Shown here: positions 41,089 through 48,758 of the stretch, in pieces
How positions within the stretch are numbered: the first letter of the stretch is position 1
Layout of the letters: each line of letters opens with the position of its first letter
The notes under the pieces: model-generated
What the model saw: only the letters and a program-made list of their open reading frames with translations
What the model was told of the DNA's origin: nothing
Databases searched by the model: none
Made by a program: the position numbers and the translations under genes
Origin: Pseudomonas marginalis
GTDB taxonomy: Bacteria; Pseudomonadota; Gammaproteobacteria; Pseudomonadales; Pseudomonadaceae
Direction: 5' to 3'
Length of the DNA stretch: 64,000 nucleotides
Assembly (NCBI RefSeq): GCF_008692035.1
Contig: NZ_VTFG01000003.1
Location: 62,001 to 126,000, forward strand

Positions 41089-42198
41089 TCATTCGGTGAA
41101 GGGAATGCTCTCGACCACCTCCAGGTCGTAGCCGGTCAGCCCGGCGTATTTGAGGGGCGGGCCGAGGTGACGCAGCTTGCCGACGCCGAGGTCCTGCAAG
41201 ATCTGCGCCCCGGTGCCCACTTCGGAATAGATGCGCGACTGCGAGCGGTTGAACTGGCGCGGTGCCTGGGTCAGTTGCGGCACGCGTTCCAGCAGCGCCT
41301 GGGACGACTCATGGTTGGCCAGCACCACCACCACGCCGCTGCCTTCAGCGGCGACACGTTGCAAGGCCGCCCACAGCGTCCAGTTGGACGGGCCGCTGTA
41401 GTCGGCACCGACCAGGTCGCGCAGCGGGTCGATCACATGCACGCGCACCAGCGCCGGGGTATCGCGGCGCAACTGGCCCATCACCATTGCCATGTGCACG
41501 CCGCCGTCGATGCGGTCTTCAAAGGTGATCAGGCGGAACGTGCCGTGCACCGTGGGCAGGTCGCGTTCACCGATGCGCACCACGGTGCGTTCGGTGCTGA
41601 GGCGGTAGTGGATCAGGTCGGCGATGGTGCCGATCTTGATGCCGTGCTTGCGCGCGAAGATTTCCAGGTCGGGGCGGCGGGCCATGGTGCCGTCATCGTT
41701 CATCACTTCGACGATCACCGATGCGGGGGTGTGCCCGGCCAGGCGCGCCAGGTCGCAGCCGGCTTCGGTGTGGCCGGCGCGGGTCAACACGCCGCCGTCC
41801 TTGGCGCGCAACGGGAAGATATGCCCCGGCTGCACGATGTCGGCCGGCCCGGCATTGCTGTCGACGGCCGCTGCCACGGTGCGTGCGCGGTCGGCGGCGG
41901 AGATGCCGGTGGTCACGCCGCTGGCGGCTTCGATGGACACGGTAAACGCGGTGCTGAACACGCTGCCGTTGCTCGGCACCATCTGTTCCAGGCCAAGGCG
42001 CTGGCAGTGTTCGTCGGTAAGGGTCAGGCAGATCAGGCCACGGGCTTCGCGGGCCATGAAACTGATAGTCTCGGCGGTGCAGCAGGCCGCAGGCAGCAAC
42101 AGGTCGCCTTCGTTTTCCCGGTCTTCGTCGTCCACCAGGAGCACCATCTTGCCTTGGCGGTAGTCTTCGATGATGTCTGCGATGCTGTTGAAGGACAT
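41089..42198 (-). CDS. ribB: 3,4-dihydroxy-2-butanone 4-phosphate synthase with degenerate GTP cyclohydrolase II domain
   Basis: A 369-residue RibBA-type protein. The RibB domain (about 1-200) keeps the active-site motifs DDEDRENEGDL, GHTEAGCDLARLAG and ISAADRARTV. It makes the four-carbon precursor of riboflavin from ribulose 5-phosphate. The RibA-like domain (about 205-369) lacks the three clustered zinc cysteines of GTP cyclohydrolase II, so that activity is probably lost. The gene is preceded by a GntR-type palindrome (42226-42244). It would raise flavin supply when the flavin-dependent pathway is induced; it is probably an extra copy beside a housekeeping ribB elsewhere. Confidence 0.88.
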   Translation of the reverse strand: MSFNSIADIIEDYRQGKMVLLVDDEDRENEGDLLLPAACCTAETISFMAREARGLICLTLTDEHCQRLGLEQMVPSNGSVFSTAFTVSIEAASGVTTGISAADRARTVAAAVDSNAGPADIVQPGHIFPLRAKDGGVLTRAGHTEAGCDLARLAGHTPASVIVEVMNDDGTMARRPDLEIFARKHGIKIGTIADLIHYRLSTERTVVRIGERDLPTVHGTFRLITFEDRIDGGVHMAMVMGQLRRDTPALVRVHVIDPLRDLVGADYSGPSNWTLWAALQRVAAEGSGVVVVLANHESSQALLERVPQLTQAPRQFNRSQSRIYSEVGTGAQILQDLGVGKLRHLGPPLKYAGLTGYDLEVVESIPFTE

Positions 42199-42225
42199 GG
42201 AGAGTGCTCGATTTGTTGGTTGTAT

Positions 42226-42244
42226 GTATTATGGTATACCACAA
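42226..42244. promoter_or_regulatory. GntR-type operator between ribB and DUF1330 genes
   Basis: GTATTATGGTATACCACAA sits in the 68-bp divergent gap, 28-46 bp before the ribB start and 23-41 bp before the DUF1330 start. One site could control both promoters. Confidence 0.7.
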
Positions 42245-42266
42245 AACTCAACAAGAGGATGTCACG

Positions 42267-42560
42267 ATGAAGGCCTACTGGATTGCCCATGTGGATGTGT
42301 CCGATGCCGAGCAATACACGCAGTACACCCAGCGCGCGCCGGCGGCGTTTGCAAAGTTTGGCGGACGGTTCCTGGCCAGGGGCGGGCGCAGCGAGGCAAT
42401 GGAAGGCGGGCCGGCACGTCAGCGTAATGTGGTGATTGAGTTTGAGAGCTATGAGCAGGCGGTGGCGTGTTATGAGTCCGCTGAATATCAGGAGGCGAAG
42501 GCGCACCGTGAAGGGGTGGGGCTGGCGCAGATCATCATCGTGGAAGGGCTGGCGCCCTAG
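42267..42560 (+). CDS. DUF1330 family protein
   Basis: A 97-residue protein of the DUF1330 ferredoxin-like (dimeric alpha-beta barrel) family. It starts MKAYWIAHVDVSD, with FGGRFLARGG, RNVVIEFESYEQAVACYES and EYQEAK in order. AGAGGAT precedes the ATG. Such proteins resemble small monooxygenases or isomerases, but their role is mostly unknown. It shares a promoter region and operator with ribB, so it likely acts in the GntR-controlled flavin-dependent pathway. Confidence 0.85.
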   Translation: MKAYWIAHVDVSDAEQYTQYTQRAPAAFAKFGGRFLARGGRSEAMEGGPARQRNVVIEFESYEQAVACYESAEYQEAKAHREGVGLAQIIIVEGLAP

Positions 42561-42595
42561 GTCATCAGGCCGAACATGGGCCAAATGTGGGAGGG

Positions 42596-42674
42596 GGCTT
42601 GCTCCCGATAGAGGTCTGTCAGCTACAAGGATGCTGACTGATACACCGCTATCGGGAGCAAGCCCCCTCCCACA
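42596..42674. repeat. REPIN (GCTCCCGATAG variant)
   Basis: Inverted REP arms TGTGGGAGGGGGCTTGCTCC and its complement, with the CTCCCGATAG variant rather than CCCCCGATGAG. They lie between the convergent DUF1330 and NUDIX genes. Confidence 0.85.
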
Positions 42675-42699
42675 TGTTGATCCGTGTTTGGCCGTGCGG

Positions 42700-43263
42700 T
42701 CAGCGGATGAAATGAATCTTGCCGCTGTCATCATTGCCGATGTAAATGCCATACACCCCAGCCTGGCGTTCCTCGATATACCGTTCGAGAATCTGCCGGA
42801 TCGCCGGGTAGTAGATGCTCTCCCAGGGAATCTCCTCGGGCGCGAAGAACTTGTAGTCGAGGGTTTCCGGGCCGAACTGGCCGGTGATCTCCAGCGCGAT
42901 GGCGCGGAAGATGATGTACACCTCGCTGATTTTCGGCACGCTGAAGATCGAGTAGGGCGATACGATCTCGGCGCGTACGCCGCTTTCTTCCCAGACTTCA
43001 CGCAACGCCGCCTGCTCGGTGGTTTCGCCACCTTCCATAAAGCCGGCAGGCAAGGTCCAGGTGCCCGGGCGGGGCGGGATCGCCCGTTGGCACAGCAGGT
43101 ATTTGCCGTCCTGCTCGATGATGCAGCCGGCGATGATCTTGGGATTGATGTAGTGGATATAGCCGCAGCCCCGGCACATCAGGCGCTCATGGGTATCGCC
43201 CGGTGGCAGCTGGTGACCGAGGTCACTGCCGCCGCATGTCGGGCAAAAGCTGGGGCTGGCCAA
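42700..43263 (-). CDS. NUDIX hydrolase with N-terminal zinc ribbon
   Basis: A 187-residue hydrolase. A Cys4 zinc ribbon (CPTCG at 7-11 and CRGCG about 30) precedes a NUDIX domain whose box fits G-x5-E-x7-REVWEESGV. This is the NudC-like branch, acting on NADH, FAD or other nucleoside diphosphates. Its start is 3 bp after the GntR stop, so the two are co-transcribed. Flavin or NAD(H) pyrophosphate hydrolysis would suit a flavin-centred pathway, but that is a guess. Confidence 0.88.
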   Translation of the reverse strand: MASPSFCPTCGGSDLGHQLPPGDTHERLMCRGCGYIHYINPKIIAGCIIEQDGKYLLCQRAIPPRPGTWTLPAGFMEGGETTEQAALREVWEESGVRAEIVSPYSIFSVPKISEVYIIFRAIALEITGQFGPETLDYKFFAPEEIPWESIYYPAIRQILERYIEERQAGVYGIYIGNDDSGKIHFIR

Positions 43264-43265
43264 GG

Positions 43266-44018
43266 TCAGTGACCTATGCGCGGTTCTTTCAGCGCGATGG
43301 GCAGGGTGATTTCCGGAATCTTGCCGGTTTCTTCCTGTTTGCGCTTGAGGTAGTCCAGGGCCACGGCGGCCGCCGCACGCACGTGATCGACGCAGGCCTG
43401 GTGGGCCGCCAGCGGGTCGCCGCTCTTGATCGCCTGGACCATGCGTTCCATTTCCTGGTTACTGGTGCCGCGACGGTTTTCCTGGGACACCGAGGTGGCG
43501 CGCAGGTAGCTGATGCGCGCTTGCAGCTGGCGCAACTGGGTGGCCGCCACATGGTTGCCCGAACCTTCGAGCAGCACGTCGTAGAAGCCCTGGACCGAGT
43601 CGATGACCTGTTGCAGCTCACCGTCCTTGAGGGCCTTGCGGTTTTCTTCCAGGGCTTTTTCCAGGGCCTTGATGTCCTTGGCCTTGGCGCGCAGGGTGAA
43701 CAATTGCACGATCAAGCCTTCGAGCACGCAGCGCAGTTCATAGATGTCGACGGCGTCGGCCAGGGTGATGATCGCCACCTGCGGGCCCTTGGCATCGGCG
43801 AATTCCACCAGGCCTTCGGACTCCAGGTGACGCAAGGCTTCGCGTACCGAGGTGCGGCTGACGCCGAGGCGGTCGCACAGGTCGCGCTCCACCAGGCGGT
43901 CACCGGGCAGCAGTTGGAAGTTCATGATGGCGCTGCGCAGTTTTTCCAGCACGATTTCGCGCAGGGTGACCGGGTTGTGATTGACCTTGAAGCTGTCGTC
44001 GAGGGGCGCGCGTTTCAT
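43266..44018 (-). CDS. GntR/FCD transcriptional regulator
   Basis: A 250-residue FadR-type regulator. The winged helix-turn-helix is at about 15-80 (LVERDLCDRLGVSRTSVREALRHLESEGLVEF) and the FCD effector domain at about 90-225, with metal/ligand-type histidines late in the domain (GSGNHVA, HQACVDHV). ATG 44018 gives the usual length; ATG 44105, preceded by AAGGA, would add 29 residues. It lies inside the flavin-reductase/ALDH gene block. It is the only GntR gene in the window, making it the best candidate binder of the six GGTATACC palindromes. Its own promoter shows no such site. Confidence 0.87.
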   Translation of the reverse strand: MKRAPLDDSFKVNHNPVTLREIVLEKLRSAIMNFQLLPGDRLVERDLCDRLGVSRTSVREALRHLESEGLVEFADAKGPQVAIITLADAVDIYELRCVLEGLIVQLFTLRAKAKDIKALEKALEENRKALKDGELQQVIDSVQGFYDVLLEGSGNHVAATQLRQLQARISYLRATSVSQENRRGTSNQEMERMVQAIKSGDPLAAHQACVDHVRAAAAVALDYLKRKQEETGKIPEITLPIALKEPRIGH

Positions 44019-44148
44019 GGGGTCTGCTCTGAATTTGGCGGTTAACTGGAGGCCTCGGCCGGCCGGGGCCGATTGAGGGCCGAAAATCGTGCCCAAGTTT
44101 ATCATGCTGCGTTCCTTAAGCGACAAACCCTCACGGCCCCCGCGCGCC

Positions 44149-44634
44149 TCAGGCCAGGGCCGGCAGCGGGCCCAGCTTGCCCTTGTGGTAGATCATCGGC
44201 GTGACCGGTTCCTTGGGCAGGATCAGGTTCTTCACCGCGCCGACGATGATCGCGTGATCGCCGCCGTCGTATTCGCGCCACAGTTCGCACTCGATGATCG
44301 CCGTGGCCTTGGCCAGCAGCGGGTTGCCCAACTCGCTCAGGTGCCACTCGATACCCTTGGCCTTTTCCTTGCCTTTGCTGGCGAAAGCATAGGCCTCGGC
44401 GGTCTGGTCGGCGGACAGCAAGTGGATCGCGAAGCGCTTGCTGTCGCGCAGGATCGGGTAGGTGTCCGACCCATAGTTGGGGCAGAACAGCACCAGCGCC
44501 GGGTCGATCGACAGCGCGCTGAACGCACTGGCGGTAATGCCGACGATGCCGCCGTCCGGGTCGAGGGTGGTGACCACCGTGACCCCGGAAGGGAATGAGC
44601 TCATGACGTCTTTGTAAATGCCGGGTTCGATCAT
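44149..44634 (-). CDS. Flavin reductase family protein (second copy)
   Basis: A 161-residue split-barrel flavin reductase with SFPSGVTVVTT, ITASAFSALSIDPALVLFCPN, FAIHLLS and GDHAIIVGAVKNL. It is the same length as the copy at 6735-7220 and about two thirds identical by eye. It lies 12 bp downstream of the aldehyde dehydrogenase gene in AA_synth-hydrolase-ALDH-reductase. It presumably reduces FMN for the luciferase-like oxygenase, since no other oxygenase of that type lies in this part. Confidence 0.9.
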   Translation of the reverse strand: MIEPGIYKDVMSSFPSGVTVVTTLDPDGGIVGITASAFSALSIDPALVLFCPNYGSDTYPILRDSKRFAIHLLSADQTAEAYAFASKGKEKAKGIEWHLSELGNPLLAKATAIIECELWREYDGGDHAIIVGAVKNLILPKEPVTPMIYHKGKLGPLPALA

Positions 44635-44646
44635 GGTCGGGGTCTC

Positions 44647-46128
44647 TTAGCGCATCACGAAAGGATCAGGCATGGGCGCCTGGGAGAGGTTGATCCACAC
44701 CGTCTTCAGCTCGGTGTAGGCGAGCACCGAATCGATGCCGCTTTCACGTCCGTAGCCGCTGTTCTTGAAGCCGCCGATAGGCGCCATGGCCGACACGGCG
44801 CGGTAGGTGTTGACCCAGATGATCCCCGAGCGCACGTCCCGCGCCAGGCGGTGGGCGCGGCCGAGATCGCGGGTCCAGATGCCGGCGGCGAGGCCGAACT
44901 GCGAGTCGTTGGCGATGGCCAGCGCTTCGGCTTCGTCCTTGAAACGGATGACCGAGGCCACTGGGCCGAACACTTCTTCCTGCATGATCTTCATCGAGTT
45001 GCTGTCGCACTCGAACAAGGTCGGCTCATAGAACCAGCCCTCACCGAGGTTCTGCGGGCGTTTGCCGCCGGTGCGCAGGCGCGCGCCTTCGGCGATGGCA
45101 TCGGCCACCAGGCCCTCGACCACGGCCAGTTGCTGCGCGGTGGCCATGGGGCCCATTTCGCTGGCGTCGTCCTGGGGGTTGCCGATGCGGATGCGCTGGG
45201 CGCGAGCCACCAGGCGCTCGACGAATTCGTCGTAGATTTCATCCTGCACCAGCAGGCGCGAGCCGGACACGCAGCTCTGCCCGGACGCCGCATAGATCCC
45301 GGCAATCGCACCGTTGATGGCGCTGTCGAGGTCGGCGTCGGCAAAGATGATATTCGGCGACTTGCCGCCCAGCTCCAGGGACAGTTTGGCGAAGTTCTCC
45401 GCGCTGCTGCGCACCACATGGCGGGCCGTGGCCGCGCCGCCGGTGAAGGCGATCTTGCGCACCAGTGGGTGGCGGGTGAGGGCGGCGCCGGTGCTGGGGC
45501 CGTAGCCGGTGACGACGTTGACCACGCCCGCTGGGATCCCGGCTTCGAGGGCCAGGCGCGCGAGTTCGAGGATGGTCGCCGAGGCGTGTTCCGACGGTTT
45601 GATCACGATGGTATTGCCCGCCGCCAGGGCCGGCGCGAGTTTGATCGCGGTCAGGTACAGCGGGCTGTTCCACGGAATGATCGCGGCGACCACGCCCATG
45701 GCTTCGTGCACGGTGTAGGCGAACAGGTCCGGCTTGTCCAGCGGCAGGGTGCCGCCTTCGAGCTTGTCGGCCAGGCCGGCGGTGTAGTGGAAAAACTCCG
45801 GCAGGTAGCTGACCTGGCCACGGGTTTCGCGGATCAACTTGCCGTTGTCGCGGCTTTCGAGCTGGGCCAGTTGCTCCTTGTTCTCGGCGATCAGGTCACC
45901 CAGGCGGCGCAGCAATTTGCCCCGTGCGGTGGCGGTGAGGCCACGCCAGGCCGGGCTGTCGAAGGCGCTTTGGGCGGCCTGCACGGCGCGCTCCACATCG
46001 GCTTCATCGGCGTCGGGCAGTTGCGCCCAGGGTTCGGCCAGGGCCGGGTTGAGGCTGTCGAAAGTCTTGCCGGACAGGGCATCGACCCATTCACCGCCGA
46101 TGCACATCTGGAAGCGTGCGAGTGTCAT
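44647..46128 (-). CDS. NAD(P)-dependent aldehyde dehydrogenase
   Basis: A 493-residue ALDH-superfamily enzyme. The catalytic residues are Asn154 (IIPWNSPL), Glu252 (LELGGKSPN) and Cys286 (GQSCVSGSR), with GNTIVIKPSEHAS and FTGGAATARHV in the cofactor domain. It oxidises an aldehyde intermediate to the acid; the branch is close to betaine-aldehyde or hydroxymuconic-type dehydrogenases and does not define a substrate. Its start overlaps the stop of the alpha/beta hydrolase gene (ATGA). Confidence 0.93.
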   Translation of the reverse strand: MTLARFQMCIGGEWVDALSGKTFDSLNPALAEPWAQLPDADEADVERAVQAAQSAFDSPAWRGLTATARGKLLRRLGDLIAENKEQLAQLESRDNGKLIRETRGQVSYLPEFFHYTAGLADKLEGGTLPLDKPDLFAYTVHEAMGVVAAIIPWNSPLYLTAIKLAPALAAGNTIVIKPSEHASATILELARLALEAGIPAGVVNVVTGYGPSTGAALTRHPLVRKIAFTGGAATARHVVRSSAENFAKLSLELGGKSPNIIFADADLDSAINGAIAGIYAASGQSCVSGSRLLVQDEIYDEFVERLVARAQRIRIGNPQDDASEMGPMATAQQLAVVEGLVADAIAEGARLRTGGKRPQNLGEGWFYEPTLFECDSNSMKIMQEEVFGPVASVIRFKDEAEALAIANDSQFGLAAGIWTRDLGRAHRLARDVRSGIIWVNTYRAVSAMAPIGGFKNSGYGRESGIDSVLAYTELKTVWINLSQAPMPDPFVMR

Positions 46129-46958
46129 GCAACGATCCCCTTGATTGGATTGTTTTGGGCGTACACCGTGTCGAGGAAGCCCAGCAGCAGCTGGTTGACC
46201 AGGCGTGGCGATTCTACCGGCATCATATGCCGTTGCTCGGCCAGCACCGCAACGGTGGCGCCGGGAATACGATCGGCCAGTTGCCGGGCCATTTCCGGGG
46301 TTGAACCGGGGTCGAGTTCGCCGGTGGCTACCAGGGTCGGTACGCGCAAGCCCTTGAGGTCGTCGGCGCGGTACATGTCCTGGGTCGCAAACAGTTCGTA
46401 GGTGGTCAGGTAGCCCTGGGGGTCGTTGCCCGCCAGGGTTTCACGCAGGGCGGCGATCTGCGCCGGGTTGGCCGCCTGGTATTCACGGCTGAACCAGCGC
46501 GACAGCGCGGCTTCGGCATTCGCATCCGGGCCGTGTTCGGCGGCCTGGGCGGTGCGTGCGATCACGCCGGCACGCTGTTCGGGGCTGCGATTGAACACAC
46601 TGTTGAGCACTACCAGGGATGTGAGACGCTCGGGGTAGTGCAGGGCAAACGCCCGGGCGACCAGGCCGCCCATGGAAAAACCGATCACCGTGGCCTGGGG
46701 CAATTGCAGGTGGTCGAGCAGCTCCAGCAACTGGTCGGCATACCCCAGCAGCGGCGTGCCGGCGGCCGGGCGCGGGCTGGCGCCATGACCGAGCATGTCA
46801 TAGGTGATCACGCGGTAATTCGTGGCCAGGCCAACGACTTGCCCGCCCCACATTTCTTTATTCAGGCCCACGCCGTGGATCAAAACCACAGGCTGGCCTT
46901 GGCCGGTCGCCAGATAACTGGTGCCAGCCGGGGTGCGTTCAGCGGTGAGCCGAATCAT
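46125..46958 (-). CDS. Alpha/beta hydrolase
   Basis: A 277-residue alpha/beta-hydrolase-fold enzyme. The oxyanion region is VVLIHGVGLNKEMW, the nucleophile Ser95 is in GFSMGG, with a late acidic residue near GELDPGSTPEM and the catalytic His in EQRHMMPVE. Length and pattern suit hydrolases of ring-cleavage or ester/amide products. CAGGAG precedes ATG 46958 (an ATG at 46973 is less favoured). It lies between AA_synth and ALDH, so it would act just before aldehyde oxidation. Confidence 0.9.
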   Translation of the reverse strand: MIRLTAERTPAGTSYLATGQGQPVVLIHGVGLNKEMWGGQVVGLATNYRVITYDMLGHGASPRPAAGTPLLGYADQLLELLDHLQLPQATVIGFSMGGLVARAFALHYPERLTSLVVLNSVFNRSPEQRAGVIARTAQAAEHGPDANAEAALSRWFSREYQAANPAQIAALRETLAGNDPQGYLTTYELFATQDMYRADDLKGLRVPTLVATGELDPGSTPEMARQLADRIPGATVAVLAEQRHMMPVESPRLVNQLLLGFLDTVYAQNNPIKGIVA

Positions 46959-46997
46959 GGAGCGCTCCTGCATGCTTTTTGTTTTGGCCGGTCTTGC

Positions 46998-47588
46998 TTA
47001 CTGGGCTTTTTCAGCGGCCAGCTCTTCCAGGTCGATATAGCGGTTGCCGATACGAGGGTGCAGGCGGCCGCCATCGGCGCAGCCCAATACCACGACGATT
47101 TCATCGGCGCGCGGCGAATCCTCGATGTGCATTTCCAGGGTGATGTAGTGCGAACGCAGGCCTTCGTCGTCCTTGTGCATCATCGGGATCTGGATCGAGG
47201 TGCCCGGCCCGCCGCGCTTGTTGGTGAAGCTCAGGTAGCTCTTGGCCTTGACCGCTTCACGGTAGTGATTGCCGAAGCGCAGGGTATGGATGATCGCGCT
47301 CGCGTGTTCGATCTCGCCATCGGCCCCGACCACGGCAGCCTTGCCATACGCCTCGATGTTTTCGGCGCCGCCAATGATGCCCACCAGGCGCTCGACCATC
47401 AGCGCGCCGAGGTCGGAGCAATTGGCCCGGATCTCGGGCTTCAAGTCTTCGACGAAGCCACGACCCAGCCATGGGTTCTTCAGCACCACGGCGAGGCCGA
47501 CCATTTTCACCGGGGTGTCCGCGGCCTTGCCGCCTTCGATAAAGGTTTCTTCTACGTAGCTGACGATCTTGCGGATTTCGAAACTCAT
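46998..47588 (-). CDS. AA_synth family protein (function unknown)
   Basis: A 196-residue member of the family annotated amino acid synthesis (AA_synth, formerly DUF1185). It starts MSFEIRKIVSYVEETFIEGG and has a central VVGADGEIEHASAIIHTLRFG and a C-terminal LGCADGGRLHPRIGNRY. The name of the family does not rest on a firm function. It is the first gene of a minus-strand block with hydrolase, ALDH and flavin reductase. The near-perfect 26-bp palindrome at 47621-47646 lies 33 bp before it. It probably acts on a ring or amide intermediate. Confidence 0.82.
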   Translation of the reverse strand: MSFEIRKIVSYVEETFIEGGKAADTPVKMVGLAVVLKNPWLGRGFVEDLKPEIRANCSDLGALMVERLVGIIGGAENIEAYGKAAVVGADGEIEHASAIIHTLRFGNHYREAVKAKSYLSFTNKRGGPGTSIQIPMMHKDDEGLRSHYITLEMHIEDSPRADEIVVVLGCADGGRLHPRIGNRYIDLEELAAEKAQ

Positions 47589-47620
47589 GAGCGGCTCCAT
47601 CAGGTGTGGGGGAGTGGATT

Positions 47621-47646
47621 GCGTATGATGGTATACCATAATACGC
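47621..47646. promoter_or_regulatory. GntR-type operator, AA_synth operon promoter
   Basis: The most symmetric copy. Arms GCGTAT and ATACGC flank ATGGTATACCAT, with one mismatched pair between, over 26 bp. It is 33-58 bp before the AA_synth start, a repressor position. Confidence 0.75.
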
Positions 47647-47842
47647 AAAGCACAAGGGTCGCAAATGAGTTTGCGTGGGGGACGGCGATAAAGGGGGGGG
47701 TGAAACTCTTCTTGGGGTGATGTTAAAAAATGTTAGATTGAAAAAATACTTCACATAATCTGTTCATTGGTGGATGATCGATCCCAATTCCAACGCGGCT
47801 CGCCGGTGTGGTGTCAGCCGCCGTTTACCCCTGGAGTACCCC

Positions 47843-48748
47843 ATGAATAATAAGAATGTCGGTGTGATCGGTCTGGGCGCGATGGGGCTGGGCATTGCCC
47901 GCTCGCTGTTGCGCGCAGGCTTTAATGTGCATGCCTGTGATGTGCGCGACGCGGTGACCCAGCAGTTCGCCAGCGAAGGCGGGGTGGCGTGCGCGTCACC
48001 GGCGCAGATGGCCGAGGCCTGTGATGTGATCATCACCGTGGTGGTCAACGCCGAGCAGACCGAGACCGTGCTGTTCGGTGAGGGCGGTGCCGTGGCGGCG
48101 CTGCGTCCCGCCAGCCTGGTGATCGGCTGTGCCACCGTGGCCCCGACCTACGCCGTGGACCTCGGCCGGCGCCTGGGCGAACACGGCCTGCTGTACCTGG
48201 ATGCGCCGATTTCCGGCGGTGCGGCCAAGGCTGCCGCCGGTGAGATGACCATGATGACCTCCGGCCCGCAGGCCGCCTATGCCAAGGCCGATGCAGTGCT
48301 GGCGGGCATGGCCGGCAAGGTGTATCGCCTGGGCGACGTCCATGGCTTGGGCTCCAAGGTCAAGATCATCAACCAGTTGCTCGCCGGCGTGCATATCGCC
48401 GCCTCCGCCGAAGCCATGGCCCTGGGCCTGCGCGAAGGGGTGGACGCCGATGCCTTGTACGAGGTGATCACCCACAGCGCCGGCAATTCCTGGATGTTCG
48501 AAAACCGCGTGCCGCACATTCTCAAGGCCGACTACACGCCACTGTCGGCGGTGGATATTTTCGTCAAGGACCTCGGCCTGGTGCTGGATACCGCGCGTGC
48601 GAGCAAGTTTCCGCTGCCGTTGTCGGCCACTGCGCACCAGATGTTCATGCAGGCTTCCAGCGCCGGTTTTGGCCGCGAGGACGACTCGGCGGTGATCAAG
48701 ATTTTCCCCGGCATCGACCTGCCGACCGCCAAGCCCGAGCCGGTGTAA
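47843..48748 (+). CDS. ltnD: L-threonate dehydrogenase
   Basis: A 301-residue beta-hydroxyacid dehydrogenase. The dinucleotide motif GLGAMG is at 10-15, the substrate segment DAPISGGAAKAAAG is near 120, and the catalytic Lys is in GSKVKIINQLLAG. The otnK, otnC, otnI genes that follow define the four-carbon acid-sugar pathway: LtnD oxidises threonate to 2-oxo-tetronate, OtnI isomerises it to 3-oxo-tetronate, OtnK phosphorylates it and OtnC decarboxylates it to dihydroxyacetone phosphate. ATG 47843 gives the conserved N-terminus. The upstream gap to 47589 holds the AT-rich promoter. Confidence 0.92.
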   Translation: MNNKNVGVIGLGAMGLGIARSLLRAGFNVHACDVRDAVTQQFASEGGVACASPAQMAEACDVIITVVVNAEQTETVLFGEGGAVAALRPASLVIGCATVAPTYAVDLGRRLGEHGLLYLDAPISGGAAKAAAGEMTMMTSGPQAAYAKADAVLAGMAGKVYRLGDVHGLGSKVKIINQLLAGVHIAASAEAMALGLREGVDADALYEVITHSAGNSWMFENRVPHILKADYTPLSAVDIFVKDLGLVLDTARASKFPLPLSATAHQMFMQASSAGFGREDDSAVIKIFPGIDLPTAKPEPV

Positions 48749-48758
48749 GGAACGCTTT

